Below are positions 1 through 7,983 of a DNA stretch of 42,683 nucleotides, one piece after another. Numbering within the stretch: the stretch's first letter is position 1; each line of letters begins with the position of its first letter. The notes beneath the pieces were generated by a model that searched no databases, was not told the DNA's origin, and saw nothing but the letters and a program-made list of their open reading frames with translations. Both the position numbers and the translations under genes were made by a program. The DNA comes from Elainella saxicola E1 (GTDB taxonomy: Bacteria; Cyanobacteriota; Cyanobacteriia; Elainellales; Elainellaceae), in NCBI GenBank assembly GCA_002796835.1, contig LUGL01000098.1, positions 49,516-92,198 of the forward strand, read 5' to 3'.

Positions 1-6
1 TTAAAA

Positions 7-627
7 ATGCCTACAGCAACTCGCAATCGTCCTAAACCGGTGAGCGTTTCTAAAACCGCCCTTGACCAAGTTGGTTCTCTGTTACAAGATCTTTCTGCTA
101 AGCCTAAAGAAGAGATGTCTTTAAGAGAAGCGATCGATCAGCTCCGAGAACCCATTCAAGGTGCACTTGCGAAAGGTTACAGCTATGAAGATGTGGTTGC
201 AGTTTTGGGTGAAAACGGGATCAAAACAACAGCGGCTACCGTAAAGCGGTATATTTCGCTGGGAAATCCTCGTAAACGCAAGCCTAGAACTGCAGCAAAG
301 TCTGGATCTAGAAAATCTCGCTCTGCTTCTGCTGCAGTCATTGAACCTGTCGTGCAGGAGCCAATCGTTGCATCTCCAAAAAAGACCATAACCCGGACAA
401 AATCGACCACTAAAACAGCAGAACCAAAAGCTGTGCCTGCGAAAGTTGCGCCTATCAAAGGTCAACGCAAGTCGGCGGCAGCGAGTGTCGATTCTGCTGT
501 GCAAACAAAAGTAAAAACGACCGCTAAGCCTAGCAAAACAGCTGCACCGAAAACAACTCGTGCATCTGACAAGCCGAAAGCTGTGGCAACCAAACCAGCA
601 GGCCGAGGGCGCAAGAAATCCAATTGA
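7..627 (+). CDS. Basic HTH-like protein with histone H1-like Lys/Ala-rich tail
   Basis: The 206-residue product has two parts. Residues about 35-85 hold a compact helical segment with a KGYSYEDVVAVLGENG core followed by TTAATVKRYI, which reads like a small helix-turn-helix of the kind found in cyanobacterial and plasmid DNA-binding proteins. From about residue 88 to the end the chain is low complexity, rich in Lys, Ala, Thr, Pro and Arg, resembling histone H1 tails and probably disordered. DNA binding is inferred from the HTH-like core and the strong positive charge; the target is unknown. The ATG at 7 is preceded by only six bases in this window, so the upstream signal cannot be judged and the gene could start earlier. 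A long hairpin follows the stop codon. Confidence 0.8.
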   Translation: MPTATRNRPKPVSVSKTALDQVGSLLQDLSAKPKEEMSLREAIDQLREPIQGALAKGYSYEDVVAVLGENGIKTTAATVKRYISLGNPRKRKPRTAAKSGSRKSRSASAAVIEPVVQEPIVASPKKTITRTKSTTKTAEPKAVPAKVAPIKGQRKSAAASVDSAVQTKVKTTAKPSKTAAPKTTRASDKPKAVATKPAGRGRKKSN

Positions 628-628
628 C

Positions 629-711
629 GAAACCTGAATCATAGAGAAGCATGGATGTTAGTAGGTCCAAGCGAGCGACCTCTCAAACATTCATGCTTCA
701 TCTATGGTTTC
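629..711. other. Long imperfect hairpin after the HTH gene
   Basis: The arms include GAAAC (629-633) with GTTTC (707-711), CATAGA (640-645) with TCTATG (701-706), AAGCATG (647-653) with CATGCTT (692-698), and AGGTC (663-667) with GACCT (677-681). No T-run follows directly. It begins two bases after the stop codon, so it could act as a transcript 3' end or stabiliser, or be a remnant of a small palindromic element. Confidence 0.5.
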
Positions 712-737
712 ACGAAAGAAGTAAGCTGCTTTTGAGT

Positions 738-1694
738 TTAGGGATGTTGTTGTAAAAAAGTCCGGATTGCTTCAAGCTCGGTTTCAGAAAGCCGAAAGTC
801 TGCTGCTCCAATCGTTCCTTCTACCTGTCGGGCATTGCGGCCACCAACAATGGCTGCTGTTACGGCAGGATGGTGTAAAGTCCAGGCAATGGCAACTTCA
901 CCCGGAGAACGCCCGTGAGGCTGTCCAATCTGACGGAGCAACTCCACCAGCTCAAGATTACGAGATAAACGAGGTTCCTGAAATTCAGGGCTTTGTTTCC
1001 GCCAGTCACTGTCTGGAAGATTGGCAACTCGTTCTGCTGTCATTGCCCCCGTTAACAGCCCTGATTGCATGGGCGAATACACAATGACACCAATATTTTC
1101 TGACTGACAAAACGGCAAAATTTCTGTTTCGACCTGGGGTTTTACCAAAGAATAAGGAGGTTGCAGGGAAGTAATTGGAGCGATCGTCTGGGCACGGCGC
1201 ATCTGTTCAACATTGAAGTTGGAAACGCCCAGATAACGCACCTTTCCCTCCTGCTGGATCTGAGCCAGCGTTGCCCAGCCCTCCTCAATTTCAGGATCAG
1301 GATTGGGCCAGTGAATCTGATAGAGATCGATCGTCTCAACTTGTAACCGACGTAAACTGGCCTCGACTTCTCGTCGTAAAGAATCGGCTTTCAAACTGCG
1401 GCTAATTTCACCGCGATCGTTCCAGACCATAGAACATTTGGTGAAGAGATAAGGACGATCGCTCCGTTCTTTTAATGCTTGAGCAACAACCTCTTCAGAG
1501 TGTCCTAATCCATAGATGGCGGCTGTATCAATCCAGTTGATCCCAAGGTCAAGGGCGCGGTGAATGGCTGCGATCGAGTCCTGATCGGCTTGAGGACCCC
1601 AACCAAATTGCCAATCGCCACCGCCAATGGCCCAAGCACCATAACCGATCGAAGTGATATGAAGATCTGAGTTGCCGAGTGGACGGGTTTGCAT
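738..1694 (-). CDS. Aldo/keto reductase
   Basis: The 318-residue protein is a typical full-length aldo/keto reductase, a cytoplasmic NADPH-dependent (beta/alpha)8 barrel that reduces aldehydes and ketones or oxidises alcohols. The family catalytic tetrad is visible: Asp56 in WIDTAAIYG, Tyr61, Lys86 in LFTKCSMVW and His128 in YQIHWPNPD. The C-terminal part has IVYSPMQSGLLTG and the cofactor-binding AIVGGRNARQVEGTIGA stretch. The substrate cannot be read from sequence. The gene stands alone on the minus strand. The ATG at 1694 sits next to a 15-bp tandem duplication and has no strong Shine-Dalgarno sequence. Confidence 0.93.
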   Translation of the reverse strand: MQTRPLGNSDLHITSIGYGAWAIGGGDWQFGWGPQADQDSIAAIHRALDLGINWIDTAAIYGLGHSEEVVAQALKERSDRPYLFTKCSMVWNDRGEISRSLKADSLRREVEASLRRLQVETIDLYQIHWPNPDPEIEEGWATLAQIQQEGKVRYLGVSNFNVEQMRRAQTIAPITSLQPPYSLVKPQVETEILPFCQSENIGVIVYSPMQSGLLTGAMTAERVANLPDSDWRKQSPEFQEPRLSRNLELVELLRQIGQPHGRSPGEVAIAWTLHHPAVTAAIVGGRNARQVEGTIGAADFRLSETELEAIRTFLQQHP

Positions 1695-1695
1695 T

Positions 1696-1725
1696 GTAAA
1701 TTGCCTAAAGGTAAATTGCCTGAAG
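1696..1725. repeat. 15-bp tandem duplication at the AKR 5' end
   Basis: Two adjacent copies of GTAAATTGCCTRAAG (1696-1710 and 1711-1725) differ at one base. They lie immediately upstream of the aldo/keto reductase start codon on the minus strand, so they fall within its leader. Confidence 0.7.
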
Positions 1726-1820
1726 TCTCTGCATAAAATGTATAACAGATGCTTGAAAGTAATGCTTGCCTGGAGTAACAGTGGCTGATAGGAAACGCTG
1801 AATGAGTTGCTCAGGGATAG

Positions 1821-1862
1821 ACCTGATTGACAAGCGATTAAACCTGATTAGCAAGCGATTAA
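1821..1862. repeat. 21-bp tandem duplication
   Basis: Two adjacent 21-bp copies (1821-1841 and 1842-1862) begin ACCTGATT and end AAGCGATTAA. They differ only at two neighbouring central bases. They lie just downstream of the stop codon of the DoxX-type gene. Confidence 0.75.
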
Positions 1863-1873
1863 AACAGGTTGAA

Positions 1874-2320
1874 CTATCGGTTCAATTGCGACTCAATTTT
1901 GCTCGCAACGAATGAAGCTCCTGGTTGCTCAGCAGGCCGGCGAGTATACCACCAGGCCCAGGCAATTAAAACGGCTTGGAAAGGTAGTCTGACCCAATAA
2001 AGAATCGGATGATGCGGAATTCCGTCGATCGGAATACTATGAATCGCTTGATTGATATTGGCTGGGAAAACGGCAATGAAAAGTAAGATTAATCCCCAGG
2101 CGGCTGCGACACTCACCAGAGGGATCAAGAGGCCAATGCCACCTAAAATTTCGAAAACGCCGCTAATATACACTAACGCAACCGGTGCAGGTAACTGAGG
2201 CGGCACGATTCGAGCATATTGGTCTGGGTGGGTAAAGTGGGTAATACCGACGATAATAATGGAAACGGCGAGTACTCCCCGTAGGATTTCCTTGCGGTTG
2301 AAACGATCGATCGATGGCAT
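1874..2320 (-). CDS. DoxX-family membrane protein
   Basis: The 148-residue protein has four hydrophobic segments (about residues 12-30, 47-68, 70-88 and 105-123), matching the four-helix DoxX/DoxD-like fold. Supporting motifs are an N-terminal ILRGVLAVSIIIVGITHFTHPDQYARIVPPQLP, given here by its positions 9-41, then VYISGVFEILGGIGLLIP and a small loop before the last helix. DoxX proteins sit in the cytoplasmic membrane; several are linked to thiol or sulfur redox homeostasis, but the role here is unknown. The ATG start at 2320 has no clear Shine-Dalgarno sequence. The gene is monocistronic as far as can be seen. Confidence 0.85.
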   Translation of the reverse strand: MPSIDRFNRKEILRGVLAVSIIIVGITHFTHPDQYARIVPPQLPAPVALVYISGVFEILGGIGLLIPLVSVAAAWGLILLFIAVFPANINQAIHSIPIDGIPHHPILYWVRLPFQAVLIAWAWWYTRRPAEQPGASFVASKIESQLNR

Positions 2321-2759
2321 AAACTAGAAATAACTTGTGCTAAGCTTTTCGGAAATATCTTCAAGGTTGATTCATAGCTTAGCAACCTCGATTTTCTGCT
2401 TCCTCTATCGCCAGATGCAAGCTGCAACACCAGTTGGATTGATTTCAGATGTTTAGGGTTGTATGTCTGGGAAGATCGGCTGTGTGCTTGAATGGAGTCT
2501 ACACCATCTTTTGAGAATAATTGGTAACTGCTACCCGATTTGCAATGTTTGAAATACTGGTTGAATTAGGCATAGTGTTATCCCTGTTACTTCTGGTTGA
2601 GTCAAACAACTCTATGAGTAGGGTCGCTTGATCGATATCGATCACGTGATTTTATTTGCTTAATCAAAGTGTTTAATCAAAGTGCTTGATCGGGATGCTT
2701 AATCAAGGAATGCTGATCTGAGGCGATCGACTCTAACAAACCTGAAAGTGAAGGGAGAA
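2321..2759. other. Intergenic region, no gene seen
   Basis: I see no convincing coding frame. The only structure noted is a run of four 13-bp units at 2658-2709. The region should contain the promoter of the DoxX-type gene at its left edge and the 3' end of the exported-protein gene at its right edge. Confidence 0.5.
2658..2709. repeat. 13-bp tandem repeat, four units
   Basis: The units GCTTAATCAAAGT, GTTTAATCAAAGT, GCTTGATCGGGAT and GCTTAATCAAGGA follow one another without gaps. Two are nearly identical and the others have diverged. This is a short degenerate minisatellite in noncoding DNA. Confidence 0.7.
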
Positions 2760-3272
2760 TTAACGAGCTGCTCGATTCAGAACTTCTGGATCATGCTGAT
2801 CAATTTCATAGACGAAACCCAACATTTCAGCAATGCGAAGCCGCAAGCCCTTGGGAGGATATAGTCCTCTTGAAAGCATATGGGTACTGTAAAAATCTGC
2901 CGCTGAAAGCAGTTCGCGCGCTTCTGACTCCGAGAGTTGATCGTTCCCGGCTGCTTGTTGCACGGTTGCCGCACAGGCATTTTGTCGGGTGGGTAAACTG
3001 GAGGGCAAATTTCCTTGATAGAGATCGAGAATTGCACTCAAACAATCGCTATATTCCAAGACATTAGTAAATGTGAAATTGACCTGATGAGAGGCAGACT
3101 GAAGCGGAACCAGATCGCCATTTGCAACGGTAGTATGTGGATCAGTAGTATGCGGATCAGCAATTGGGGTTAGCTGGGCAGAGCTGGGTAAAGCCGAAAA
3201 AGGGATGCCGATCGCCAGTAGGGTTGGGACTGCTGCTCTGGGAATCCAGAGGGTCCAATTGAGAGTGGTCAT
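2760..3272 (-). CDS. Small exported protein of unknown function
   Basis: The 170-residue product starts with a Sec-type signal peptide: a short polar start, a hydrophobic stretch around AAVPTLLAIGIPFSALP, and a likely cut after SSAQ near residue 33. The mature part has two cysteines (in YSDCLSAIL and QNACAATV) that could form a disulfide, an acidic QLSESEARELLSAADFYSTHML helix region and a basic tail. I do not recognise the family. AGGAG lies five to six bases before the ATG at 3272, which supports the start. It lies upstream, on the same strand, of nothing obviously related, but the next minus-strand gene (ending at 3404) is also a small exported protein. Confidence 0.7.
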   Translation of the reverse strand: MTTLNWTLWIPRAAVPTLLAIGIPFSALPSSAQLTPIADPHTTDPHTTVANGDLVPLQSASHQVNFTFTNVLEYSDCLSAILDLYQGNLPSSLPTRQNACAATVQQAAGNDQLSESEARELLSAADFYSTHMLSRGLYPPKGLRLRIAEMLGFVYEIDQHDPEVLNRAAR

Positions 3273-3403
3273 TTTTTCTCCTGAAGAATGATAGAGGGTT
3301 TAAGGTGGCGTTAGAAGTGGATGGTGGGCCTAGCACCGCTAAGCCCTAACTCAGCAGCCTTTGAAATAAGCGATTTTGAGTCGATCTAATTTTTATGGAT
3401 TGT

Positions 3404-3985
3404 TCAGTTCATGGCGTAACGACCTGCGGGGTATTGAGGCGTAGGATAAGCACAGGCCAGATACTGTCCCCCAATCACGACTGTCACACCAGGACTCATG
3501 TTGCAGGCCGCCGGAGAAAGCCCTCTGCTGGCAAGACTGGCGCTAATTTGAGCGGCCAAAACATCGGAGACCGGATAGCTTGGATTGCTGACATTCAGCA
3601 CGGTTGAACCAACAGGAGTGACAGGCTGAGCCGGGACGACGTAACCACTGGGTAAGGTTGGTGTGGTTGGCATCACGATCACGGTTTGCTGCGTCGGTTG
3701 AACAGGTGTTGTGACGGCCACAGAAGAACCAACACGGGTAATGGCAAAGCCTTGCTCATTGAAATAGTAGGAACCCGCAGGATATTGGGCGGTAGGTACT
3801 GCACAGACCGATCGATCGAGATTCAATCGGATCTCCACGACACCCGGTGCGCAATCTGTTTTAACCAATCCGTTTGCTGCAAGCACACGCTCGATACCAG
3901 ATGCTGAGGCTGCCCCGGCAAACACTGAAAGGGTGGGCATTGCGAGCACAGCAGAGAGAACCCAGTTGCGAAGTTGGAAAGCCAT
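3404..3985 (-). CDS. Exported protein with duplicated Cys/YPAG module
   Basis: The 193-residue protein has a signal peptide (hydrophobic residues about 8-26, likely cut near ASASG). The mature part holds two copies of one module. In the first (about 30-75) LAANGLVKTDCAPGV is followed by CAVPTAQYPAGSYYFN. In the second (about 145-193) LASRGLSPAACNMSPGV is followed by CAYPTPQYPAGRYAMN. A Pro/Thr/Val-rich linker separates them. Each module has two cysteines, suggesting disulfides in the periplasm or outside the cell. The function is unknown. AGGAG upstream of the ATG at 3985 supports the start. Confidence 0.75.
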   Translation of the reverse strand: MAFQLRNWVLSAVLAMPTLSVFAGAASASGIERVLAANGLVKTDCAPGVVEIRLNLDRSVCAVPTAQYPAGSYYFNEQGFAITRVGSSVAVTTPVQPTQQTVIVMPTTPTLPSGYVVPAQPVTPVGSTVLNVSNPSYPVSDVLAAQISASLASRGLSPAACNMSPGVTVVIGGQYLACAYPTPQYPAGRYAMN

Positions 3986-4356
3986 TGTTGTATCTCCTTA
4001 ATCTTGAGTGAGGATTTCATGCCTGACAGCGTTGAGCAGGTTGCTTCTGTTTGCCGTCCTACTGATTGATTAGGGAGCACAACTCAGGATTATGCAGATT
4101 GACAGAATTTTTTTTTGAATGATTTCGAAAGGGGACGTAGACCATGGTGGACGATCGCGCATGGTCTTTGGCTAAGGAATAGGAATTGAATTAATTCAAT
4201 ATTTGGTAGAGGCAGGTTTTGCTGTCAAATCTATTGCAGGATGCAATTTGGTCTGCTAAACTCGCCCATGCAATTTGCGCGATTGATCAGATCTACGATC
4301 CAAGATGTCCCGATCGTTCAACCCATTTCTATCCTCAACGGCAAGATCTATCCGTT
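3986..4356. other. Intergenic region with an inverted repeat
   Basis: No gene is seen. The stretch holds a run of T at about 4111-4119 and an 8-bp inverted repeat, AGACCATG (4139-4146) with CATGGTCT (4160-4167), enclosing ACGATCGC. It should contain the promoter of the duplicated-module exported protein and the 3' end of the protease transcript. Confidence 0.45.
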
Positions 4357-5349
4357 CTACCAGGCTAAGGGAGGTGGAGCATCCTGCATGTAAGGTGGGT
4401 ACTCATAGGGATGCACATAGGGAGGAATGCCATAGGGGGGCATGTTCCGCATCCTTCTTTGTGAGGGAAATTCTGGTGCGGATGGATCCTGGAACTGATT
4501 GGGATATTGGTTCGGGAATGGGTTAGAAGAACGAGTCGGGGTTTGTCCTGCCAGAAACTGACGGATTTGCTCAACCGGAATCGCTACTTCATCTCGCAGT
4601 TCGCCTTGAGTAATGCCGATCACTTGTCCATTCGCTTCTAGAGGACCACCCGAATTGCCGTAGGTGATGGTTCCTTGGGCTAAAGCAAGGCAAGGCGCGA
4701 TCGCAAGACACAGTTGCGTTTGTCCAAGCAGTCTAGAATCTTTAATGGTTAACGGCTGGTTATTGGGAAAGCCGATCGCCCGAACGGCAGTGCCTTGAGA
4801 AGGAGAAGACTCGGCCAACGCTGCCACTGGAAATTGGGCTTTCCGTACCAATAGCACTGCTAAATCAAATTCAGGAGATTGCCGAATTACTTCTGCCGAA
4901 AAAATTTCGCCTTTGCCCCCTAGCTGAAGTGAGGGCCGATTGCTATCCGACACAACATGATAGTTTGTCAGGACGATCGATCCCTGCTCAGGCTCAATCC
5001 CTGCCAGTTGGGGATCAATTGAAACGCCAGATGCACAGGCCTCTTGACCATTAGGGCCACTCGTTTTCACACAAATTGTGGCATCTTCAACCTGAACGAT
5101 CGGTGCAGACTGTTGAGTCGGACGATTTTGAGTTGCAGCAGCGATTCCTTTAGACAGGTTAGATAGGAGTGGTAATCCGGGTTTCACTGCATCAGCCGAA
5201 GAAATAGCTCCCATATTTAACCAGCTATATCCAGCAATACCAAGGCCCGCTCCGAACAGAAAAAGCCCCATGCCACGTAATGCTTGGGATAGCTGTTGTC
5301 TGCTACTGGAAGCAAAGGCTGATCGTCTAGAGGAAGGGAGCCGTTCCAT
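4357..5349 (-). CDS. Membrane-anchored trypsin-like serine protease
   Basis: The 330-residue protein has one N-terminal hydrophobic segment (about residues 27-45), then a trypsin/HtrA-like protease domain. The triad is visible as His in LTNYHVVS, Asp in FDLAVLLV and Ser in TYGNSGGPL. There is no PDZ domain; instead the last 60 residues are rich in Pro, Tyr and Asn (PNQYPNQFQDP, PPYGIPPYVHPYEYPPY), a likely disordered tail. The four cysteines occur in pairs near CVKTSGPNGQEAC and CLAIAPC. I chose the ATG at 5349 because GAGGA lies about seven bases upstream; the frame is open to 5400. It probably faces the periplasm or lumen. Substrates are unknown. Confidence 0.87.
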   Translation of the reverse strand: MERLPSSRRSAFASSSRQQLSQALRGMGLFLFGAGLGIAGYSWLNMGAISSADAVKPGLPLLSNLSKGIAAATQNRPTQQSAPIVQVEDATICVKTSGPNGQEACASGVSIDPQLAGIEPEQGSIVLTNYHVVSDSNRPSLQLGGKGEIFSAEVIRQSPEFDLAVLLVRKAQFPVAALAESSPSQGTAVRAIGFPNNQPLTIKDSRLLGQTQLCLAIAPCLALAQGTITYGNSGGPLEANGQVIGITQGELRDEVAIPVEQIRQFLAGQTPTRSSNPFPNQYPNQFQDPSAPEFPSQRRMRNMPPYGIPPYVHPYEYPPYMQDAPPPLAW

Positions 5350-5416
5350 TGTGATTTCCTCAAAAATAATGCAGACTGCTTCAAATCTAAATATTAGCAA
5401 GTCTATCCAGGTGTGG

Positions 5417-6433
5417 CTAGCAATCGGTTAATGGCAAGCGAATCACAAATTCTGCTCCTTCGCCCAATTGAGAATTGACTTCGAGCAGCCCTCCATGTTT
5501 TTCAACAATGATCTGATGAGCAATGGCTAGTCCCAATCCTGTTCCCTTGCCCATCTCTTTTGTGGTAAAGAGATAATCAAAAATGTTGTCTTTGATTTCT
5601 TCTGAAATTCCCTTGCCGTTGTCAGTTATACGGATTATGGCTTGCTCTTCTATAACTGAAGTCTGAATTTTGATATAATTCCCTCTTGCTTCTATCGCTT
5701 CGTACCCTAGTCCATTACTATATTCGTCTAATGCGTCGATCGCATTTGCAATAATGTTCATTAAAACTTGCTTGAGCTGGCCAGGAAAGCAGGGAATCAG
5801 AGGAAGTTGACCATAATCAGTCATTACTTCAATTGCAGGGCGGCTTTCATTGGCCCGAAGACGATATTTTAGAATGAGTAATGTGTTATCTAGCCCCTCA
5901 TGGATATCATAAGGCACTTTATAGTCTTTATCTGCTCTGGCAAAGGCGCGCAAACTGGTGCTGATATTTCTAATCCGATCGCAACCCACTTCCATAGAAG
6001 TCAAAATTTCGGGCAAGTCTTCTAGCAGAAAATCGAGATGGATTGCTTCGGCATGTTCTTCCAGGACGGATGCTGGGGCCTGAGTTCGATATAAATTCAG
6101 GTGATCGCATAAATCAGCAAAGCTTCTCTGCGCTTCACACAAATTGCCAGCCACAAATCCGACTGGATTGTTGATCTCATGAGCGACGCCAGCCACTAGA
6201 TTACCCAGTGCAGACATTTTTTCGCTTTGAACGAGCTGCAATTGAGCTTGCTGGAGTTCATGGAGCGATCGCTCTAAGCCTTGGATCGCCTGGTAGAGTA
6301 ATCGCTGCTGGCGTTCATGGGTTTCTTCTAACTGAATACGATTTTTTTCAGAGCGTTCTAGCTTTTTTGTTAAGATGCGATTTGCTTTTTCAAGCTCTTG
6401 AATCTGACGCTCTAAATCATCAATAGTATCCAT
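5417..6433 (-). CDS. Cytoplasmic histidine kinase paired with FIST (pair 2)
   Basis: The 338-residue kinase begins with a coiled coil (about residues 1-70, heptads around LEKANRILTKKLERSEKN), then a HisKA helix with the H-box AGVAHEINNP (His85), an N-box NIIANAIDALDE, and G-boxes ITDNGKGI and GKGTGLGLAIAHQI. It has no membrane segment and no PAS or GAF sensor, so it should take its signal from a partner. The partner is probably the FIST protein encoded 29 bases upstream on the same strand. It is a paralogue of the kinase at 7984-9108. No response regulator gene is adjacent. Confidence 0.93.
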   Translation of the reverse strand: MDTIDDLERQIQELEKANRILTKKLERSEKNRIQLEETHERQQRLLYQAIQGLERSLHELQQAQLQLVQSEKMSALGNLVAGVAHEINNPVGFVAGNLCEAQRSFADLCDHLNLYRTQAPASVLEEHAEAIHLDFLLEDLPEILTSMEVGCDRIRNISTSLRAFARADKDYKVPYDIHEGLDNTLLILKYRLRANESRPAIEVMTDYGQLPLIPCFPGQLKQVLMNIIANAIDALDEYSNGLGYEAIEARGNYIKIQTSVIEEQAIIRITDNGKGISEEIKDNIFDYLFTTKEMGKGTGLGLAIAHQIIVEKHGGLLEVNSQLGEGAEFVIRLPLTDC

Positions 6434-6462
6434 AACCCAGTCACTTATTCACAATCCAGCAG

Positions 6463-7635
6463 TTATTGACAACCTAATAGCAAAGTAACAAACGTTTCAT
6501 TGTGAAATTGGGACTCCCCTTGCAACTTTAAAGGGGCAATTTCACCGTAGGTATAAAAACCACAACAAGGTAGTTGTTGGTTCAGAGACAAAGACTGGTT
6601 GAGACTATCTTTTACGATCACATATTCCTCTTTGGCTCTTGTTCCTAGAACGTAAAGCCGTCCCGTACAGGAGAACATTAGCGCCGCCGCAGGTTCCTGG
6701 CCCGTGTATCTCTCTAGAGCTTGCTGCACTGAAACCTGGGCTGCGTTAACAATCTCATCCCGGCTGGCGTGAACGATTTGGACAGTTGCCTGTTCAGGAA
6801 TATCTGCAAAGAAAGTAATACTACCTGACGCATGATCGTAGTGACCATTGGAACTTCTCATATACCAGTGTGTCCCTTCTGGCTCATAGACAGCCAGTCG
6901 ATATTCTGGTGACGGTCGGATGTCGCCAAGATAGCTTTGATAGACCTCTAAAATAGGTTGTCCATCAACTTCATACAGAACGTTGCCTTTTGCCTTAGTC
7001 ACAATTCCTTTTTTACCGACAGGATGCCAACCGTTCGATACCCCATAGCCAAACTTGAGGTTTCCTGTGAGCAGTAAAATAGGAACGGAGTCGTTTAAGA
7101 CTTCTGTGCCAAAAAATTGTTTAGTGGCTCGAAATTGCCATTGATCGCCTGTCGTTCCCCCCACAATGGGGATTTCCTGTCCTAATCCTTGCTTTAAACC
7201 CTCTAAAATTGTAACGCCGCTCGTGGTTAAGCTTTCAGGTGAAGTCAGGCAAAGGCGAGGTGGAAGAGTGGCTTTGGCCTTGGCGAGTTCTGCCGTTTGA
7301 CGAGCGATCGCAATGGGGTCTTGGGAAACTTGACGTCCTACTGTGGCGATGAACTCTACCTCATCCGAGCAAAAGAGCATCAGGGTGACCGAATCCTGCT
7401 GAAATTCTAGGAGAGAAGAGATTTCTCCATCTGAGGTTCCTCCAATCAGTTGAATTCCAGGAAAGGTTTGGCAAATTTGTTCCAAGATGATCCTGTGATC
7501 CAGTTCGGGGGCCGCAAATAAGATACCAGCTTGAGGTGTTTTGCTTTGCAAAGCGCTTTTACATTGCTCAAGAATTTCAACGGCTGCAGCTACACCGTCT
7601 GGATCATTACTGTGACCAACAACAACTTGGAACAT
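6463..7635 (-). CDS. FIST domain protein (pair 2)
   Basis: The 390-residue protein covers FIST N and FIST C domains. Recognisable elements are the start VVVGHSNDPDG, the LIGGTSDGEISS segment near residue 85, and the C-terminal GFYTYGEIAPL followed by HNETFVTLLL. FIST proteins are regarded as sensory modules for small ligands and often occur with kinases, diguanylate cyclases or chemoreceptors. There is no signal peptide, so it is cytoplasmic. It is followed after 29 bases by a kinase lacking its own sensor. It is paralogous to the FIST protein at 9114-10265 across its whole length. Confidence 0.93.
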   Translation of the reverse strand: MFQVVVGHSNDPDGVAAAVEILEQCKSALQSKTPQAGILFAAPELDHRIILEQICQTFPGIQLIGGTSDGEISSLLEFQQDSVTLMLFCSDEVEFIATVGRQVSQDPIAIARQTAELAKAKATLPPRLCLTSPESLTTSGVTILEGLKQGLGQEIPIVGGTTGDQWQFRATKQFFGTEVLNDSVPILLLTGNLKFGYGVSNGWHPVGKKGIVTKAKGNVLYEVDGQPILEVYQSYLGDIRPSPEYRLAVYEPEGTHWYMRSSNGHYDHASGSITFFADIPEQATVQIVHASRDEIVNAAQVSVQQALERYTGQEPAAALMFSCTGRLYVLGTRAKEEYVIVKDSLNQSLSLNQQLPCCGFYTYGEIAPLKLQGESQFHNETFVTLLLGCQ

Positions 7636-7983
7636 AGATGATTGATTGCGCTGAGTTGACGTTTTTAGAGTACCCAGTTAATGCCCAGATTACACTAAAG
7701 CAGGCTTAACAAAGTGCCTAGACTTGTAGAAGTTGGTTTCTCCTGTTCAGAAATCTCCTGCCATGTAGAAACCTTGAAACGTTGATTTGGCTTGCTTCTG
7801 AGGAAGGCTGGTGGTGCAGTAGTGAATCAGGATACAGTCAACCCTGCTATTGATTTGTCCTATTGCTACTTAGAGTTAATTTATACCTAAGATATGTTTT
7901 TATCGGGTAATAATACGTACTTGAAACTCGGATTGAACTTGAAGGGGATTGCGATTGGAGTGGTTGAGGCCAATGGATGGTAA
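7636..7983. other. Spacer between the two FIST/kinase pairs
   Basis: No open frame, RNA or strong hairpin was seen here. It is long enough to hold a promoter for the second FIST/kinase pair, so the two pairs are probably separate transcripts, although read-through from the first cannot be excluded. Confidence 0.45.

Noticed and set aside
121-642. 173-residue minus-strand frame opposite the basic HTH gene
   Set aside because: Cys/Phe/Arg-rich shadow of the Lys/Ala-rich gene on the other strand.
4139-4167. Inverted repeat considered as the protease terminator
   Set aside because: No T-run follows on the minus strand and it lies almost 200 bases past the stop codon.
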